From Byssothecium circinans (Eukaryota > Ascomycota > Dothideomycetes > Pleosporales > Massarinaceae), in the NCBI GenBank assembly GCA_010015675.1, contig ML976977.1:796062-860061 (forward strand): 64,000 nt of DNA, given 5' to 3'. The position numbers were made by a program, and so were the translations under genes. The notes under the pieces are model-generated. The model was not told where the DNA came from. It ran no database searches and saw only the letters and a list, made by a program, of their open reading frames with translations. Below, in pieces: positions 1 to 12,001 of this stretch. Each line of letters opens with the position of its first letter. The stretch's first letter is position 1.

Positions 1-560
1 AGAAAATAGCTTATATAAGCTATATTATAAGGCAGTGTACGTATTTTTATAAAACCTCTACTTCCTAAGCTAGATCTTCAGTTTTAGAGGTAATTACTTA
101 CTTTAAACTTATATATAGCTTTATTTAGTATATACTATCTTCCTCTTAAGAAGAAAGTATAGGTTTCTAATATATATAACTTTATTTAGAAGGTTTTCTA
201 ACTTTTCTTACCTCCTACCTTACACTTACTATTATAGCGTTAAACCTAGGCTGCATGCTATAATAACTTAATAGCTACTAACTAATATACTAATAAGTAA
301 GTCCTTAAAGTTATATAGTATATTACTAACGTTTAGCTATATATCTATCTAAGTTTAAAATTTCAAAAGAAAATATTAAGGTTTAGCTTTGTTATTAAGA
401 TATTACTGCTACTAAGAAATTTTAGCGCGCTTGATGGTGTAGCGCGCTCAATAGTGCTTTACGTTATAGATAATAATAATAATAAAGTTAAGTAAGTTAG
501 TGTTGCCAAGGAAAAGTGGCCGCTTTAGTAGTGCTTTACGTTATTGGTTTGATTTTTAGG
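1..560. repeat. AT-rich, probably RIP-decayed block
   Basis: This stretch is dominated by TA-rich words such as tatata and ttatataag, has very few CpG and encodes no credible protein. In Pezizomycotina this composition is typical of old repeats mutated by repeat-induced point mutation, but no transposon family can be recognised. Composition changes to ordinary GC content at about 540-580. Near that edge the 8-mer agcgcgct occurs at 424-431 and 441-448, and the 15-mer agtgctttacgttat at 453-467 and 530-544. The RIP assignment is inferred from composition only. Confidence 0.55.
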
Positions 561-1721
561 ACGCTCGGGAGCTAGATCATAAGCTGCCTTCGATCCATGT
601 TCCCACCGTGTTCGCAAACACCGCGACAGGGATCATGGCTCTGCTGGCACTTTCCACCCAATCATAACGCCTCAAACGGTCTGGACGCTAATGCATGATG
701 AACTGTCAACGAGCTCAATTGTTAGAGGACATGCGTTCGCGCTGCTTGCTGGCAGAAATATTACTCTGGGAGCGCGCCCGTTTGTTCACCTTTTTGTCTT
801 TGCGCTGTTGCTTGTTGTTTGCTGCTTTCTGTTCTTTTTCGCCTTCCTCTACGTTGGCTGCCGGCGACGCTGTGCCATCGACTTTTCTTGGGGTTCGCTG
901 TGTCGCCAAAGAGAGCACGGAGCGGACGCCCCTTTTGAGGCGCGGTTCAAAAGTGCGACACGAATTCCTCCACACCACGAAGCGAAGTCTCGATGATGCA
1001 GAAACCCGGCAGGAGCATCGAGCACGGCGATCGATTGGGCACATTCCGGGGGGCGGTTTTGCTTGCAACAAAAACCATCACGCCCAAGTTATTCGTTATC
1101 ACTCGACCGCGAGCGCATGCTCTTACAGAACAAAGGGACCCTCACATGATGGCGACATAACACACATGACGAGAGAGTACCATTATTATGCGGCAGAAGG
1201 GCGTTGAGGAGGGGAAGTGCGACCAGCAACTGCCGCCCTCGGTACCAGGAATTCAAACATCGCCAAAATCCAAACATCCCAACGTTTTGCAACCCTCGAC
1301 ATAACAACAGCAATGCCACCGCTCAAGAGACATGTCAATAAGATGATACAGAAGTAATCCGATATCCCGAAAGCTTTCCAGAACATCATCGCGCCGCTGC
1401 CAAATGCGGAAACTAACCATCGCTAAGTCGCTTTAGATGGCCATTGTCATGACGGCTGCAAGAATGGGACCAAAAAAGAAGGAAACGTGCTCAAGGGGAA
1501 TTCGAGATGGCCATCGCTAGCCTGCAGATCAAACTGCCCGTCTTTCTTTCCGTCACGTCGTAAGAATCATTAAGTATGTCGTATAAAAGCTGACGGCCGT
1601 AGAGTGTAGAGCATCAGCAAGTCGAAGATCGTAAAAGTCCAACAGAATCCTTCCAGGTCGAAGCCGCCGCTCAATTGGCACGTGGTCGTCAGGTCACGTT
1701 CGCGCACCCCAATCCGAATAT
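561..1721. other. No confident gene; possible transposase tail remnant
   Basis: I find no gene model that I trust here. On the minus strand, 715-1071 encodes an open stretch whose last 60 or so residues are very rich in Lys, Arg, Glu, Gln and Asn (for example NNKQQRKDKKVNKRARSQS). This loosely resembles the charged tails of Tc1/pogo-type fungal transposases, and it lies next to the AT-rich block, so a transposon relic is possible. There is no DDE core in the window, so this stays a guess. The overlapping plus-strand reading at 695-1207 shows no family signal. Confidence 0.2.
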
Positions 1722-2822
1722 TTACTTGCTTGCGCGAGCGATCAACCACTGTAGCACAGCGTCGAGATTGGTCTCTTCTTTGGCACTGATGCCATAGCAG
1801 CTCACCTCGCGATGCGACACTGCCTTCAGGTTCAGGGCCTCGATGAGCTCGTCCACGGACATCTTGTTGGGAAGGTCAGATTTATTTCCAAGAACGAGCA
1901 GAGGAATGCCATCCAATGCTGGCTTCTCGAGCAACAGCTTCAGCTCTTCACGCGCCACCGGCAAAGCATCTCGATCAGCGGAATCGACAATGAACCTGGT
2001 GCGATGAGCGACGACACTACAAGCATGCACAAAGGAACTTACACCATGGCATTGACACCTCGACAGTATCTCTCCCACATGGAACGAAACCGTGGTTGGC
2101 CTCCAAGGTCCCAACTGTTGTGCCGATGGTCAGCCGATACACTCTTCAACAGGGTAAATTGTCCTGCAGCGCACCATGTCGGTGCGGACGAGCTTGGCGC
2201 TGCAAGAGACGGGAGAGCGTGACCACGACGGATATCAGGACGACTCACCATTTCAAGGTTACATGGCCCTTTTGGACGCGCTTCATGTTGAAGCCGACGG
2301 TCGGGATGGAGCTATGGCCAAGTATCAGCGCATGGGCCAACCATGATGGAGCTCATGTTGCGCGAAGCAGCGAATGTGGACATTGTCGAAACAATGTTGG
2401 CGCCGGCCTGCGCAACCTGAGTTGATGAAGATTGACGTACTCGACAGTGAACTCTCCGCCCTAAATGGCAATCAGTCGACTGGCTTCATCGCGGAACGCC
2501 ATCCCCGCTGCACGCGCAGTTCCGAATTGGGAAGACACTCACCGCTAGAACTCGCAACAGCGACGTCTTGCCAGCGTTCTGCAGTCCGATCATGGTGATG
2601 TCCATCTCGGTCGCCCTGCACAGTAGACTCATCAGCACTTGATTTCATTTCGAATCCGATCCCGTGGTTGCTTTTTGCGTGGGTGAAGACACGATGGGGG
2701 TGGTGTCAAATCGCGCGCTCTCAGGCGGCGAGGACGGGGCGAACAGCAGCAAGGACGGACGGAAGGGCATACCAGAACAGGCGCAGCAGCCAGTCGTAGA
2801 TGCGACGGAATATGCTGGCCAT
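1722..2822 (-). CDS. arl8: Arf-like GTPase Arl8
   Basis: Small GTPase of the ARL8 group, which in other eukaryotes sits on lysosome or vacuole membranes and links them to motors and tethers. Six exons join in frame: 2773-2822, 2543-2615, 2441-2460, 2249-2311, 2043-2114 and 1722-1995, giving 183 residues (family about 186). Every intron has GT-AG ends. The N terminus [17 protein letters not shown] is an ARL8-like amphipathic helix with no glycine at position 2, so it is not an N-myristoylated Arf. The P-loop is GLQNAGKTS, switch I is around SIPTVGFNM, switch II is [17 protein letters not shown] and the base-recognition motif is GNKSD. The start is the first ATG giving this helix. The 20-nt third exon is unusually short but is needed to keep frame. 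It is divergent from RPA2. Identification is firm; exact exon ends are inferred. Confidence 0.9.
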
Positions 2823-3442
2823 GGTCGCTGTCGTCGAGATGGAAACACTGCACAGAGGGATGTTTGGCTGGGGGAAACGGTTGCAGGATGATGGGCGCTG
2901 GGCGGGAAAGTCTAGGAATCCTTGCGGGGTGATTTCTCCAGGCAAAGTCTCTGGCGATCACGGCGTGACTAGGTCGGGCCCAAGATGGTAGACAGCAGCA
3001 ATAGAGAATGAAATGATGCACACAACACTGGTTCGGACCCGGCAAGGCAGTCAGGCAGTGAAGAAGAAAAGAAGAGGACTGCGCCGCTCCATGCCAGAGC
3101 TAGTGGATGTAGGGTAGGAAAGCTGCTTGTGCACGCATCAGTCTGAGCCGCTGCCGCCAAGCCCCGTCCGTGTGACTTTGTCTTTTGGCAAGTGCAAGGC
3201 GACAGGGCCCTGGACGGCGCGTCCGTGCGCTCGCTTATGATAGCCCTCTTATCGCGTGAAGGCGCGTGCGTATGCAAGTACAACTTTTTTTCTTCCTGAC
3301 GCTGGCACGGCATTGCGAAGAAGACTCCAGCACCCGCGTCAAGGCATGACACCGCAGCACCGCCCCTAAGCTGCAGCCTTCGACCCTCTATTGACTGCCT
3401 CTCTCGCGCAATTCCGCCGTCTGGGAAAAGGCAGCAGCAGCA
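2823..3442. promoter_or_regulatory. Divergent promoter region of arl8 and RPA2
   Basis: The 620 bp between the two divergent start codons must hold both promoters and 5' leaders. I see no clear TATA box or known operator. The stretch nearest RPA2 is rich in C and CAG/GCAG words, as is common for fungal 5' UTRs. No coding sequence is supported. Confidence 0.5.
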
Positions 3443-6400
3443 ATGGCGCCCCCGCCGACCAACACGACATGGACCACCGAGTTCGACACGGCGCGCCGGC
3501 AGCACCTCTTCCGCAACCCGCCCACAGACAAGACAGCCTATCCCGCCCTCGCTGAGACGGTGCACCCGCACATCCACTCGTTCGATGCCCTCTGGGGGCC
3601 CAAGGGCCAGCTCGTCGAGGCCATCAAGGACATTGGCACCAAGACGTTCCTCGACGGCGACCCGTCCGCAGCACCAGAAGACGTGGGACCGCGCAACCAG
3701 CTGCACGTGCGCATCCAGGAGGTCTTCTACGAGAAGTCGGTGCTACCCCCCAGCAACAAATACGTCCTCGCCGACCGCAGAATCCTGCCCGCAGAGTGCA
3801 GAGAGCGGCACGCAACCTACCGCGGCAAGCTGACGGCGCGCATCCAATACAAGGTCAACAATGGCGACTGGCAGGAATTGGTGCGCGATCTGGGTTATGT
3901 GCCCATCATGCTGAGGGTGAGATCTTCCCATGCTGTCGGGCCACGCCAGGCAACTGCTAATGCTCTCGTGACAGTCTAGTCGGTGCCACCTCCAGAAAAT
4001 GAGCCCCGCCCAGCTCGTGCAGGCCAAGGAAGAGAGCGAGGAGCTCGGCGGCTACTTCATCGTCAACGGCATCGAGAAAATCATTCGAATGCTGCAGGTC
4101 CAGCGCCGCAACTATCCCATGGCCATCACGCGTTCTGCCTTCCAAAACCGCGGCCCGGGCTACACGCCGCTCGGCATCATCATTCGTAGCGTGCGCCCCG
4201 ACCAGACGTCACAGACCAATGTGCTGCACTACCTGAGCGACGGTAACGTGAACTTCAGGTTTTCGTGGAGGAAGGCTGAATACCTCGTCCCCGCCATGAT
4301 GGTGCTGAACGCGCTAGTAGAGACGAATGACCGGGAGATCTTTGAGGGCATTGTTGGCACAGCAGAATCCGAGGGGCTCGCCCAGCGCCAGTTTGTGATC
4401 GATCGTGTCGAATTGCTTCTCCGCACCTACAAGGTCTATGGGTTACACTCGCGAGCCATGACCAGGGCCTACCTCGGTCAGAAGTTTAAGGTGGTTTTGC
4501 AGATCCCCGAGGATACCAGCGACGAGGATGCCGGCGCCCAGTTCCTGCGGAAAATTGTCTTGCCACACCTAGGAGCTAACAACGTCACAGAGCAGCACAA
4601 CACCGATAAATTCCGAATGCTCCTCTTCATGATCCGGAAGCTCTACAGCTTAGTGGAGGGTGACTGTGCAGTAGACAACCCCGACGCCGTCCAGAATCAG
4701 GAAGTACTCCTTGGTGGACAATTGTACGGCATGATCATGAAGGAAAAGTTGGACGAGTGGCTGAACTCAATACGTCTTCCACTGCAAGACTGGGGCAGGA
4801 AGCAACAATGGAAGCCTTTTACCTCACAGCAGTTCCAAACCGACTTCGTCTCCAAGATTCTCGGACGCGCCACCGGTGAAGACATCGGCAGAGCAATGAG
4901 CTACTTCCTCTCAACTGGAAACCTAGTCAGCCCTACTGGGCTTGATCTGCAGCAGACTGCGGGCTTCTGTGTGGTGGCAGAGAAGCTCAACTTTTACCGT
5001 TTCATTAGCCACTTCCGCATGGTGCATCGTGGGGCCTTCTTCGCTCAATTGAAGACGACCACTGTTCGGAAACTGCTTCCAGAGAGCTGGGGTTTCTTGT
5101 GCCCCATACACACCCCTGACGGCGCTCCCTGTGGCTTACTCAATCACCTCGCACACAAATGCAAAATTGCAACAAAAAACGTCGATGTCTCGGCGATCCC
5201 CAAGCTCGTTGCTGGACTAGGCGTCTCAGGTCAGGCATCTGCTCTACTAGAGAAGAGTGTGGTAGTACAATTGGACGGTCGTGTTTTGGGATTCTGCTCG
5301 CCTCAGCAAGCGAGGATCATCAGCGACACTCTGCGATATTGGAAAGTAGAGGGCGGCCATGGTGTTCCCGTGGAGCTCGAAATTGGCTACGTCCCACATT
5401 CGAACGGTGGTCAGTATCCGGGAGTGTACATGTTCTCACAGTCCGCACGCATGTATAGACCGGTCAAGTATCTCCCTCTTGACAAACTTGACTACGTAGG
5501 ATCATTCGAACAACCCTACATGTCGATTGCATGCACGGATCCCGAGATCGTGTCGGGTGACAGCACGCATGTCGAATATGACCCGACCAACATACTGTCT
5601 ATTGTCGCCAACATGACACCGTTCTCCGACTTCAACCAATCGCCGAGAAACATGTACTTAAAATATCCTCCTACTCCTCTCTCTTCTAAAGCCCTAATCC
5701 TCTCTATAGGTATCAATGCTTGTCTGCTGACCATGAGGTGCTCACCAGCACTGGGTGGAAAGCTCTCCCGGCGATCCAAGCCGCAGATCAGGTAATGACA
5801 ATGGATCTTCAAACAGGCCTTCAGCAATGGAACACAGTTCAGGCGACGACACGTCTGGCTCGTGGCGGATCTCTCTACAGACTCAAGAGTGGCAGTATGG
5901 ACGCTGTCTGTAACGAGAGCCATCGCTGGTATCTTAACACGAAAGATCGACCTACTACTTATACGGCATATACCACACAGCAGATGTTGGACAACCAGCT
6001 AGTTGCACTCGGAAATTCTTCTGGCAAGGCAAGGGGTCAATGGGATTGCAAGTCCAGTGCAACCACTCACGTCAATCACAAGATCCCTACTGTCGGACAC
6101 AATGGCAATGCCATGTACTTGTGGCCGGATTGCTCCTGGCTTCCCAGGGAATTTGTCACGGACGAAGCGTGCAATCTGGACTGGTGTCGATTCATTGGGC
6201 TGGTGATGGGTGACGGTGGTATCAACCACATTACCAATGCTCAGGGTCAAGAGTACTATTACATCCAGATACATCAATGTGCTGGGAAGCCCGCTGCAAA
6301 GGCGTACATCGAGGATCTTTTGGAGCGCCTGGCTGCGAAGCTCCCTGGCTTCGTGATCAATCCGCCGTGCGTGTCTGGCGTCCAGGAGAAGCACACCTGG

Positions 6401-8635
6401 ACCATCAACCACCGCGATATGTACCACTTCTTCCTACCTATGATACGCGGACCGCAGTCCTTTAATCCTTTGGACGATTCAATGTGCCGTACTTATCAAG
6501 CGCCTCATTATCAAGCATTGTCAAGGTCAGACAATGAGCCTATCTTACCCGTACCTGCAGGCTGGAAGACCGACAACTGGTGGTATCTTCGACGCTGGAT
6601 ATATTATCCTTGGCTATACCTACTGGCCCGGAACCAAGCTCGAGCCATGATTAAGGGTATAGCCGCTGCCGATGGCGAATGGAGCCTATCATTAAAGGCG
6701 CAATCCGACTCTGGCGGAAGTGGTCGTGGTAGCGGCGGTGCAAAGAGGATCAAGCTGTCAATGGAAAGCGTCCAACCAGAGCAGCTGGCTGACCTTCTCA
6801 TCAATAGAGGAGTCGTGCGGGTGTTCAACAGCTCGATCCCGTTGATGCACGACATGTCTGTGCTGGGCCTGTTGGCTGACACGAGAGTCAATATCGGTGT
6901 CAACCACAAAAAAGGTGAATGGATGCCGAGTATTGGTAGCAACGCCAACGCTACTGGGTGGCGCATATCCTTTTCCTTCGCCGATAGCGAACTCGCTGTG
7001 GCCGCCCCCAAGCCGGAGCCATACGATAACCCTCGCCACGATGGATTTGTCTACTGTTTGACAGTGTCCAATGGCAATTTCCTAGCTCGAAGAACCGTCG
7101 AATATAGCGATAACGACAAGACTCAGGAGGTTCTAGACGCAGCGCAAAAGCCTTTCTATACCGGAAATTGTCAGATGGGAAAGCAGACAATGGGAACACC
7201 TGGGACCGCCTTGAGCTACCGAACGGACAATAAGACCTACCGCTTACAGACTGGTCAAACGCCCATCGTACGACCACCCCTCCATAATGAGTATGGTCTC
7301 GATAATTTCCCCCAAGGCACCAATGCTGTTGTAGCTGTCATCTCATACACAGGGTACGACATGGACGACGCCATGATCTTGAACAAATCTGCTCACGAGA
7401 GAGGTTTCGGTTACGGCACGATCTACAAAACAAAGGTCTGTGACCTTGACGAGTCGAGAGGCACTGGCCGGGGAAGGAAGTCAGTGCAAAAATTGTTTGG
7501 CTTTGCTCCGGAGGGCTTCATCAAGGCCGAATGGAGGGACAAACTGGATGACGATGGACTTCCCAGAGTGGGCACGATGCTCCGGTCCGGTGACATTCTT
7601 GCTGCATGGCATACAGTTGTGTACGATGATGCTACAAGAAACCTCGACAATCTGGATGGCCAGACCAACTTCTTCAAATACAAAGACGACGAGCTTGCAT
7701 TTGTAGAAGAAGTGCGCGTTATTGGGTCCGAAAACTCACAGGATCCGTTACAGAAAATCAGCATCAAGCTTCGAATTCCCCGTTCCCCTGTCATCGGTGA
7801 CAAGTTCTCCTCTCGGCACGGACAGAAAGGTGTCGCCTCACAAAAATGGCCAGCCATCGACATGCCCTTTTCAGAATCCGGTATCCAACCCGACGTCATC
7901 ATTAACCCCCACGCCTTCCCGTCTCGTATGACGATCGGCATGTTTGTCGAGTCGCTCGCCGGAAAGGCCGGTGCTCTCCACGGAATCGCACAAGACTCTA
8001 CTCCCTTCCGTTTCGACGAGCAGAACACGGCAATCGACTACTTTGGCCATCAACTCAAGAAAGCTGGCTACAATTACTATGGCAACGAGCCCATGTACAG
8101 CGGTATCACGGGCGAAGAACTCGCAGCCGACATCTACATCGGCGTTGTCTACTACCAGCGTCTGCGTCACATGGTCAACGATAAATACCAAGTGCGTACA
8201 ACAGGTCCTGTCAATTCCACCACGGGTCAGCCCATCAAAGGTCGTAAGAAGGGTGGTGGTATCCGTGTCGGAGAAATGGAGCGCGATGCTCTTCTCGCTC
8301 ACGGCACGGCGTTCCTCCTCCAAGACCGGCTCTTCAACTGCTCCGACTACACAAAAGCCACTCTCTGCCGTGGATGCGGATCTTTCTTGTCAACGACGCC
8401 CACGGTCAACGATTACCAGAGGAAGAAAAAGGGTGGCTTGATGATCAGGTGTCGAAGGTGCGCTAAGTTGGCGGATAATAGTGCGCCGAAAAGTGACGTT
8501 TGGACGGATGGGCAGGGCATTAGATATCAGGGCGGTGATGATATTACTGTTGTTGCTGTCCCTGGTGTGCTGAAGTATCTTGATGTTGAGCTCGCTAGTA
8601 TGGGTGTACGGATGAAGTTTAAGGTCGACAAGTAA
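3443..8635 (+). CDS. RPA2: RNA polymerase I second-largest subunit RPA2 (Rpa135), with intein
   Basis: Second-largest subunit of nucleolar RNA polymerase I, which transcribes the large rRNA precursor and shares the active site with Rpa190. Exons 3443-3916, 3975-5653 and 5710-8635 encode 1692 residues; removing the 484-residue intein leaves 1208, close to yeast Rpa135 (1203). Pol I rather than Pol II or III is shown by RCHLQKMSP, QTSQTNVLHYLSDG, SPRNMYQ/CQMGKQTMG and the C-terminal metal-binding region with CRGCG and CRRCA. Catalytic-region motifs GYDMDDAMI and GDKFSSRHGQKG are intact. The first intron joins MLR to SSRCHL. The second, 56 bp at 5654-5709, splits the Met codon just before the intein. 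The start at 3443 is preceded by CAGCAGCAGCA and gives an N terminus like other Rpa135. No lesion is visible in the host exteins. Confidence 0.95.
5717..7168 (+). other. Full-length intein with LAGLIDADG homing endonuclease inside RPA2
   Basis: A 484-residue in-frame insertion splits the conserved RPA2 motif MYQ/CQMGKQ. It starts with Cys1 in a block A-like CLSADHEVLTSTGWK and ends with Asn484; the next residue is the host Cys, able to act as the C-extein nucleophile. A block B-like NESH lies at residues 66-69. The endonuclease has both dodecapeptide motifs: FIGLVMGDG at about 159-167 and IKGIAAADG at about 312-320, each with its acidic residue, so homing activity is possible. Block F is recognisable as FVYCLTVSNGNFLA at about 444-457. 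Two things are odd: block F has Gly where His is usual, and the terminal dipeptide is Gly-Asn instead of His-Asn, about 25 residues further on. I recall RPA2 inteins from Phaeosphaeria nodorum and relatives. Splicing competence is not proven by sequence. Confidence 0.92.
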
Positions 8636-8946
8636 CCCTGCGCCGATGAGGACGTGTACAACTATATCGGGCAATTGCTTGGCGTTGATGGCGAGGGGGA
8701 AAGTATAGTGTTAGCGGCATTTCAGCGTTCGAATCCGAAGCAAAAGTTATTGTGTCAAAAGTTTAGCAACATTTTCTACCGTTTGCGCTTGGTGATTTAG
8801 TGTAAAGATTTTTTGTAATTCGCTTTCAAATCGTGCAATCGGGAAGAGTATTGAACCACTCTCCAATGTCCCCTCCCTCCACCCCTCCTCTCGACTCCAT
8901 TCCACATCGTCATTCCCCGAGCAAACCTTAATCCCTTCCTTCGCTC
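8636..8946. other. Intergenic, convergent 3' ends
   Basis: A 311 bp gap separates the stop codons of RPA2 and the Dal5-type permease, so both 3' UTRs and polyadenylation sites must lie here or overlap. No further gene or repeat is seen. Confidence 0.5.
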
Positions 8947-10950
8947 TCACAGCGTATACACAAACTCCGGATTCTCCTTATCCGTCAAATCAAGCCACTC
9001 CTGATTCTCCAGTTTGACATACCCTGGTGCCGCCCTAATAGCTTCCTTTTCCCGATTCTGCCTCACGGACCAGACATGTATGAAAGCCAAGATACCGAGA
9101 CACACGCACCAGCAGACGATAATCGTGATCTCCGCGGGGACATAGCGGGGAGCGTCTTTAGCTTTGAAGGTCTGTGGGCCTGTTTTTGAAGATCGATGTT
9201 AGGTTGGGCGGGTAGATGGAAAGGAAACGGACGAGGGTTGGGGTGGGAGAAGTGATGGGGATAGGTTATGGGAAGGGAGGATGCTTACCGATGATGTTAC
9301 CAACACAGTACCCGATGAGGTACATAGCAGCCACTGTAGTTTTCTTCGTATATCCCGCGACGTTACTGCTTATTAAACTGAGCAGGGCTACGAAGGCCGT
9401 CGGTGAGGCTTGTGTGAGGTAGTAGCCCGCCAGACGGCCGCTGTTGTTGGACAAGGGGAGGGCGACGATGAGGATCATGCCGATGATGGAGACGATGAGG
9501 CCGGTCATGCCGATGAGGACGCGGTAGCCGTATCTGCGCGGTTTGTAAGTATCTGTGTTGGTATGGTTTGAGGGCGTGGGCGTACTTGTCTCCGGCCCAA
9601 CCACAGGCGATGAGGAAGACGACTTCGACGGCGCCGCCGGGTGTGCCGTAGAGGAGTGATTCTTCGGGCGTGTAGCCGAAACCTACGATGAGCTGGGAGA
9701 AGAAGTTGGTGAGACCGCCTGTTCATCACTGTTAGCTTCCAGCGATGTATAAATGTCTTTCCTACACGGGATTGACTCACCATTCGGGATATCCGCAATC
9801 AACGCGAAGAAGAAGAACGACCAGCTGATGGGGTCAAGCAAAGCCTCTTTGAGCTGATACCATTTGAAATGCTTGTTTCCGACACCCTGGCCGTTAACGC
9901 GGATTCTTTCAAGGGCGAGAATTTGGTCTTCTTTACTGAGCCATCGGCAGTTAAGTTGGTTGTCGGGAACAACGAAGAGGAAAATGATGCCGATGGTGGA
10001 GGTGAGGAGACCGGTAACCAGGAAGACAATTTTCCAGGGCTCGATCGTGGCGCCGTGTTTGCGGCTTCCTACTGCGATGCCGTAGGCAAGGAGGCCGCCG
10101 AAAATCTAGAAAAGGTGAGCTTTTGTATTGCTAAGATGGATGTTTGGAGGGATTTACCTGTGCGAAGCCGTTGAAGCTGAACCATATCGAAGTCCGCGTG
10201 CCTTGCTCTTTTCGCGTATACCATTGTGATGTGAAGAGTGCAAAGCCTGGTGTTACTGCCGCCTCGAAGACACCCAGGAAGAAACGGATGGCAATAGCTC
10301 CGGCGTAATTCTCCACAGCTGCAAAACAGGCCAGGACCATGCCCCACATTATGATGTTGAAGGCCGCTAAAACAAAAGTGAGTATATCCCTTCCTGCTCG
10401 CTCGTTGTGCGAAATACGTACAATACTTCCCAAGAGGTAGCATCTGCAGCAACCGATTCGTGGGATACTCCCACGCGATATACCCAAAATAAAACATACT
10501 CCCCAGCCACGAATACTGCGGGCCGGTGAGATCCACCCCGCTATGAAGTTTGTCGCTCGAAGGGGGCAGTTTAAGGCCCATGATCGAAGCATAGCTAAGG
10601 GTCGTCTTGTCGAGATAGTTCAGACCGTATACCACGCATAGAATCTGTACAAAGCCTTAGTCCTTGTCATGTACCATCGACCCCAACTTAATCCCCTCTC
10701 TAATAAGAATAGCCAAAAAAAAAAGAAGGAAATATCTCACCGGCATCAAATGCAAATCAATCTTCCTCAACAACCTCTTCCTCGTCTCTTCACTCAACTC
10801 AATCATCTGCCCCTCATACCCCTCAAACGCCTTCATCGCCGCATCGGCATCATGCGAATGCTTCAAGATCCTCTCATCCACATGCTTGATTACTTCCGGC
10901 AGCGGTGCATCAACCACCGCCGTCCCCTTCTCTTCGTTCTTACTCGCCAT
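8947..10950 (-). CDS. MFS permease, allantoate/Dal5 type (anion:cation symporter family)
   Basis: Plasma-membrane transporter of the major facilitator superfamily, Dal5-like branch, which takes up organic anions such as allantoate, nicotinate or ureidosuccinate in yeast; the substrate here is unknown. Seven exons join in frame: 10741-10950, 10422-10644, 10158-10366, 9781-10105, 9586-9718, 9289-9533 and 8947-9179, giving 525 residues, a usual length. Family signs are a long charged cytosolic N terminus, LRKIDLHLMP, YGLNYLDKTTLSYASIMGL, the Dal5-type WEYPTNRLLQMLPLGKY, and RFFLGVFEAAVTPGFAL followed by WYTRKEQGTRTSIWFSFNG. About twelve membrane segments are visible. The start is the ATG at 10950; the codon nine bases upstream is GTG. 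Convergent with RPA2. No disabling change is seen. Confidence 0.85.
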
Positions 10951-12001
10951 TATTATCACTCCACTCCTCCTTGTCGAAGCGCCGCAGTCACGCGTATATT
11001 ACTAATGCTCGATGTATCAATTTGAATGTGTATAGGCGCACGCGTCTTCTTGTCCCGGGGCTGTCGCAGAGAAGCACGCAACAACAATTGGTGAGCAGCG
11101 ATGCCTCTTCCCTTATAGTACCGGGTACATGAGCTGGATGTGGCAAGTCGATGATAGCCGTTGGTACGAGGACGCAGAATCAGGGATGGACTTGTGGAGT
11201 AAGTGTAACGTGCCGCATTGCTGCACCTGATATCACCTGTGCCGAGTGATAAGAAACGTCAAGGCTAAGATGATGCAAGTGCCGTGACCAGTGCGGAGAT
11301 GTACGTAAGTTTATCATCGTAGATCAGCATGGTGTGATGGGATGGGCGGGTGATAGGCAAAATCGCAGTGGCGGCCATTCGTTCAAATGTAGCTGCACTA
11401 ACGACAATGGGGAAGGCGCATTTTGGAGCCGCCAGAGCGGTGTGTTTGTCTTGAGGGGCAGAGATAACCGCTGATACGATATTGGATGTAGGGAATAATG
11501 AACTAGGACTATGAACTTCTCTTGAAACGTCGAAAGAAGCTCGCATTCCAAGCTTGGGAAGCGACCCGCGGGTTAGCGCATACCTTAAATTTAAGCTTCA
11601 AATGTTGCAATGACTTCACCACGAGGGCGATATGCTGGATAGAGAGTAATGGTGTGGTAATTCTGCTAGACTGTACAAATGCCGTTCCAGTTAACGGCAT
11701 AAATTACCGTAGAGAATGCTACTTGGAAGAAACCGACGCGCACCTTACCGAGGGTGCTTTGTCGACCGAGAAACCCATAAAAGACCAGTAGCTATTGGAA
11801 CGCCGAAACTCCTGAGCTTGTTGTGGCTCATCCGTTGACCCCAAGTCACTTTCATGACATCTGATATCCCTGACGCCGTCGAATGCTGCTGCCTGTAAAT
11901 GCAATAAGACCTGACCTAATTTTTACACCGCATGCTATCCATTCGAACGAAGAAAGAAAGAAAATGGTTCAGTAGCTTCCGAAAACGGGCATAGTGGACG
12001 A
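10951..12001. other. Intergenic region, no gene seen
   Basis: The 1.05 kb between the permease start and the WOPR gene stop holds the permease promoter and the WOPR 3' UTR. Short open stretches at 11265-11551 and 11522-11791 have no family resemblance and look random. No repeats or clear regulatory motif found. Confidence 0.5.

Noticed and set aside
3443..8635. RPB2 (Pol II) or RPC2 (Pol III) instead of RPA2
   Set aside because: Phrases such as QTSQTNVLHYL, RCHLQKMSP and MYQCQMGKQTMG are those of Rpa135, and the length without the intein matches Pol I.
8700..8760. tRNA-like B box (gcgttcgaatccg)
   Set aside because: No matching A box, acceptor stem or cloverleaf could be formed around it; no tRNA gene was found in the window.
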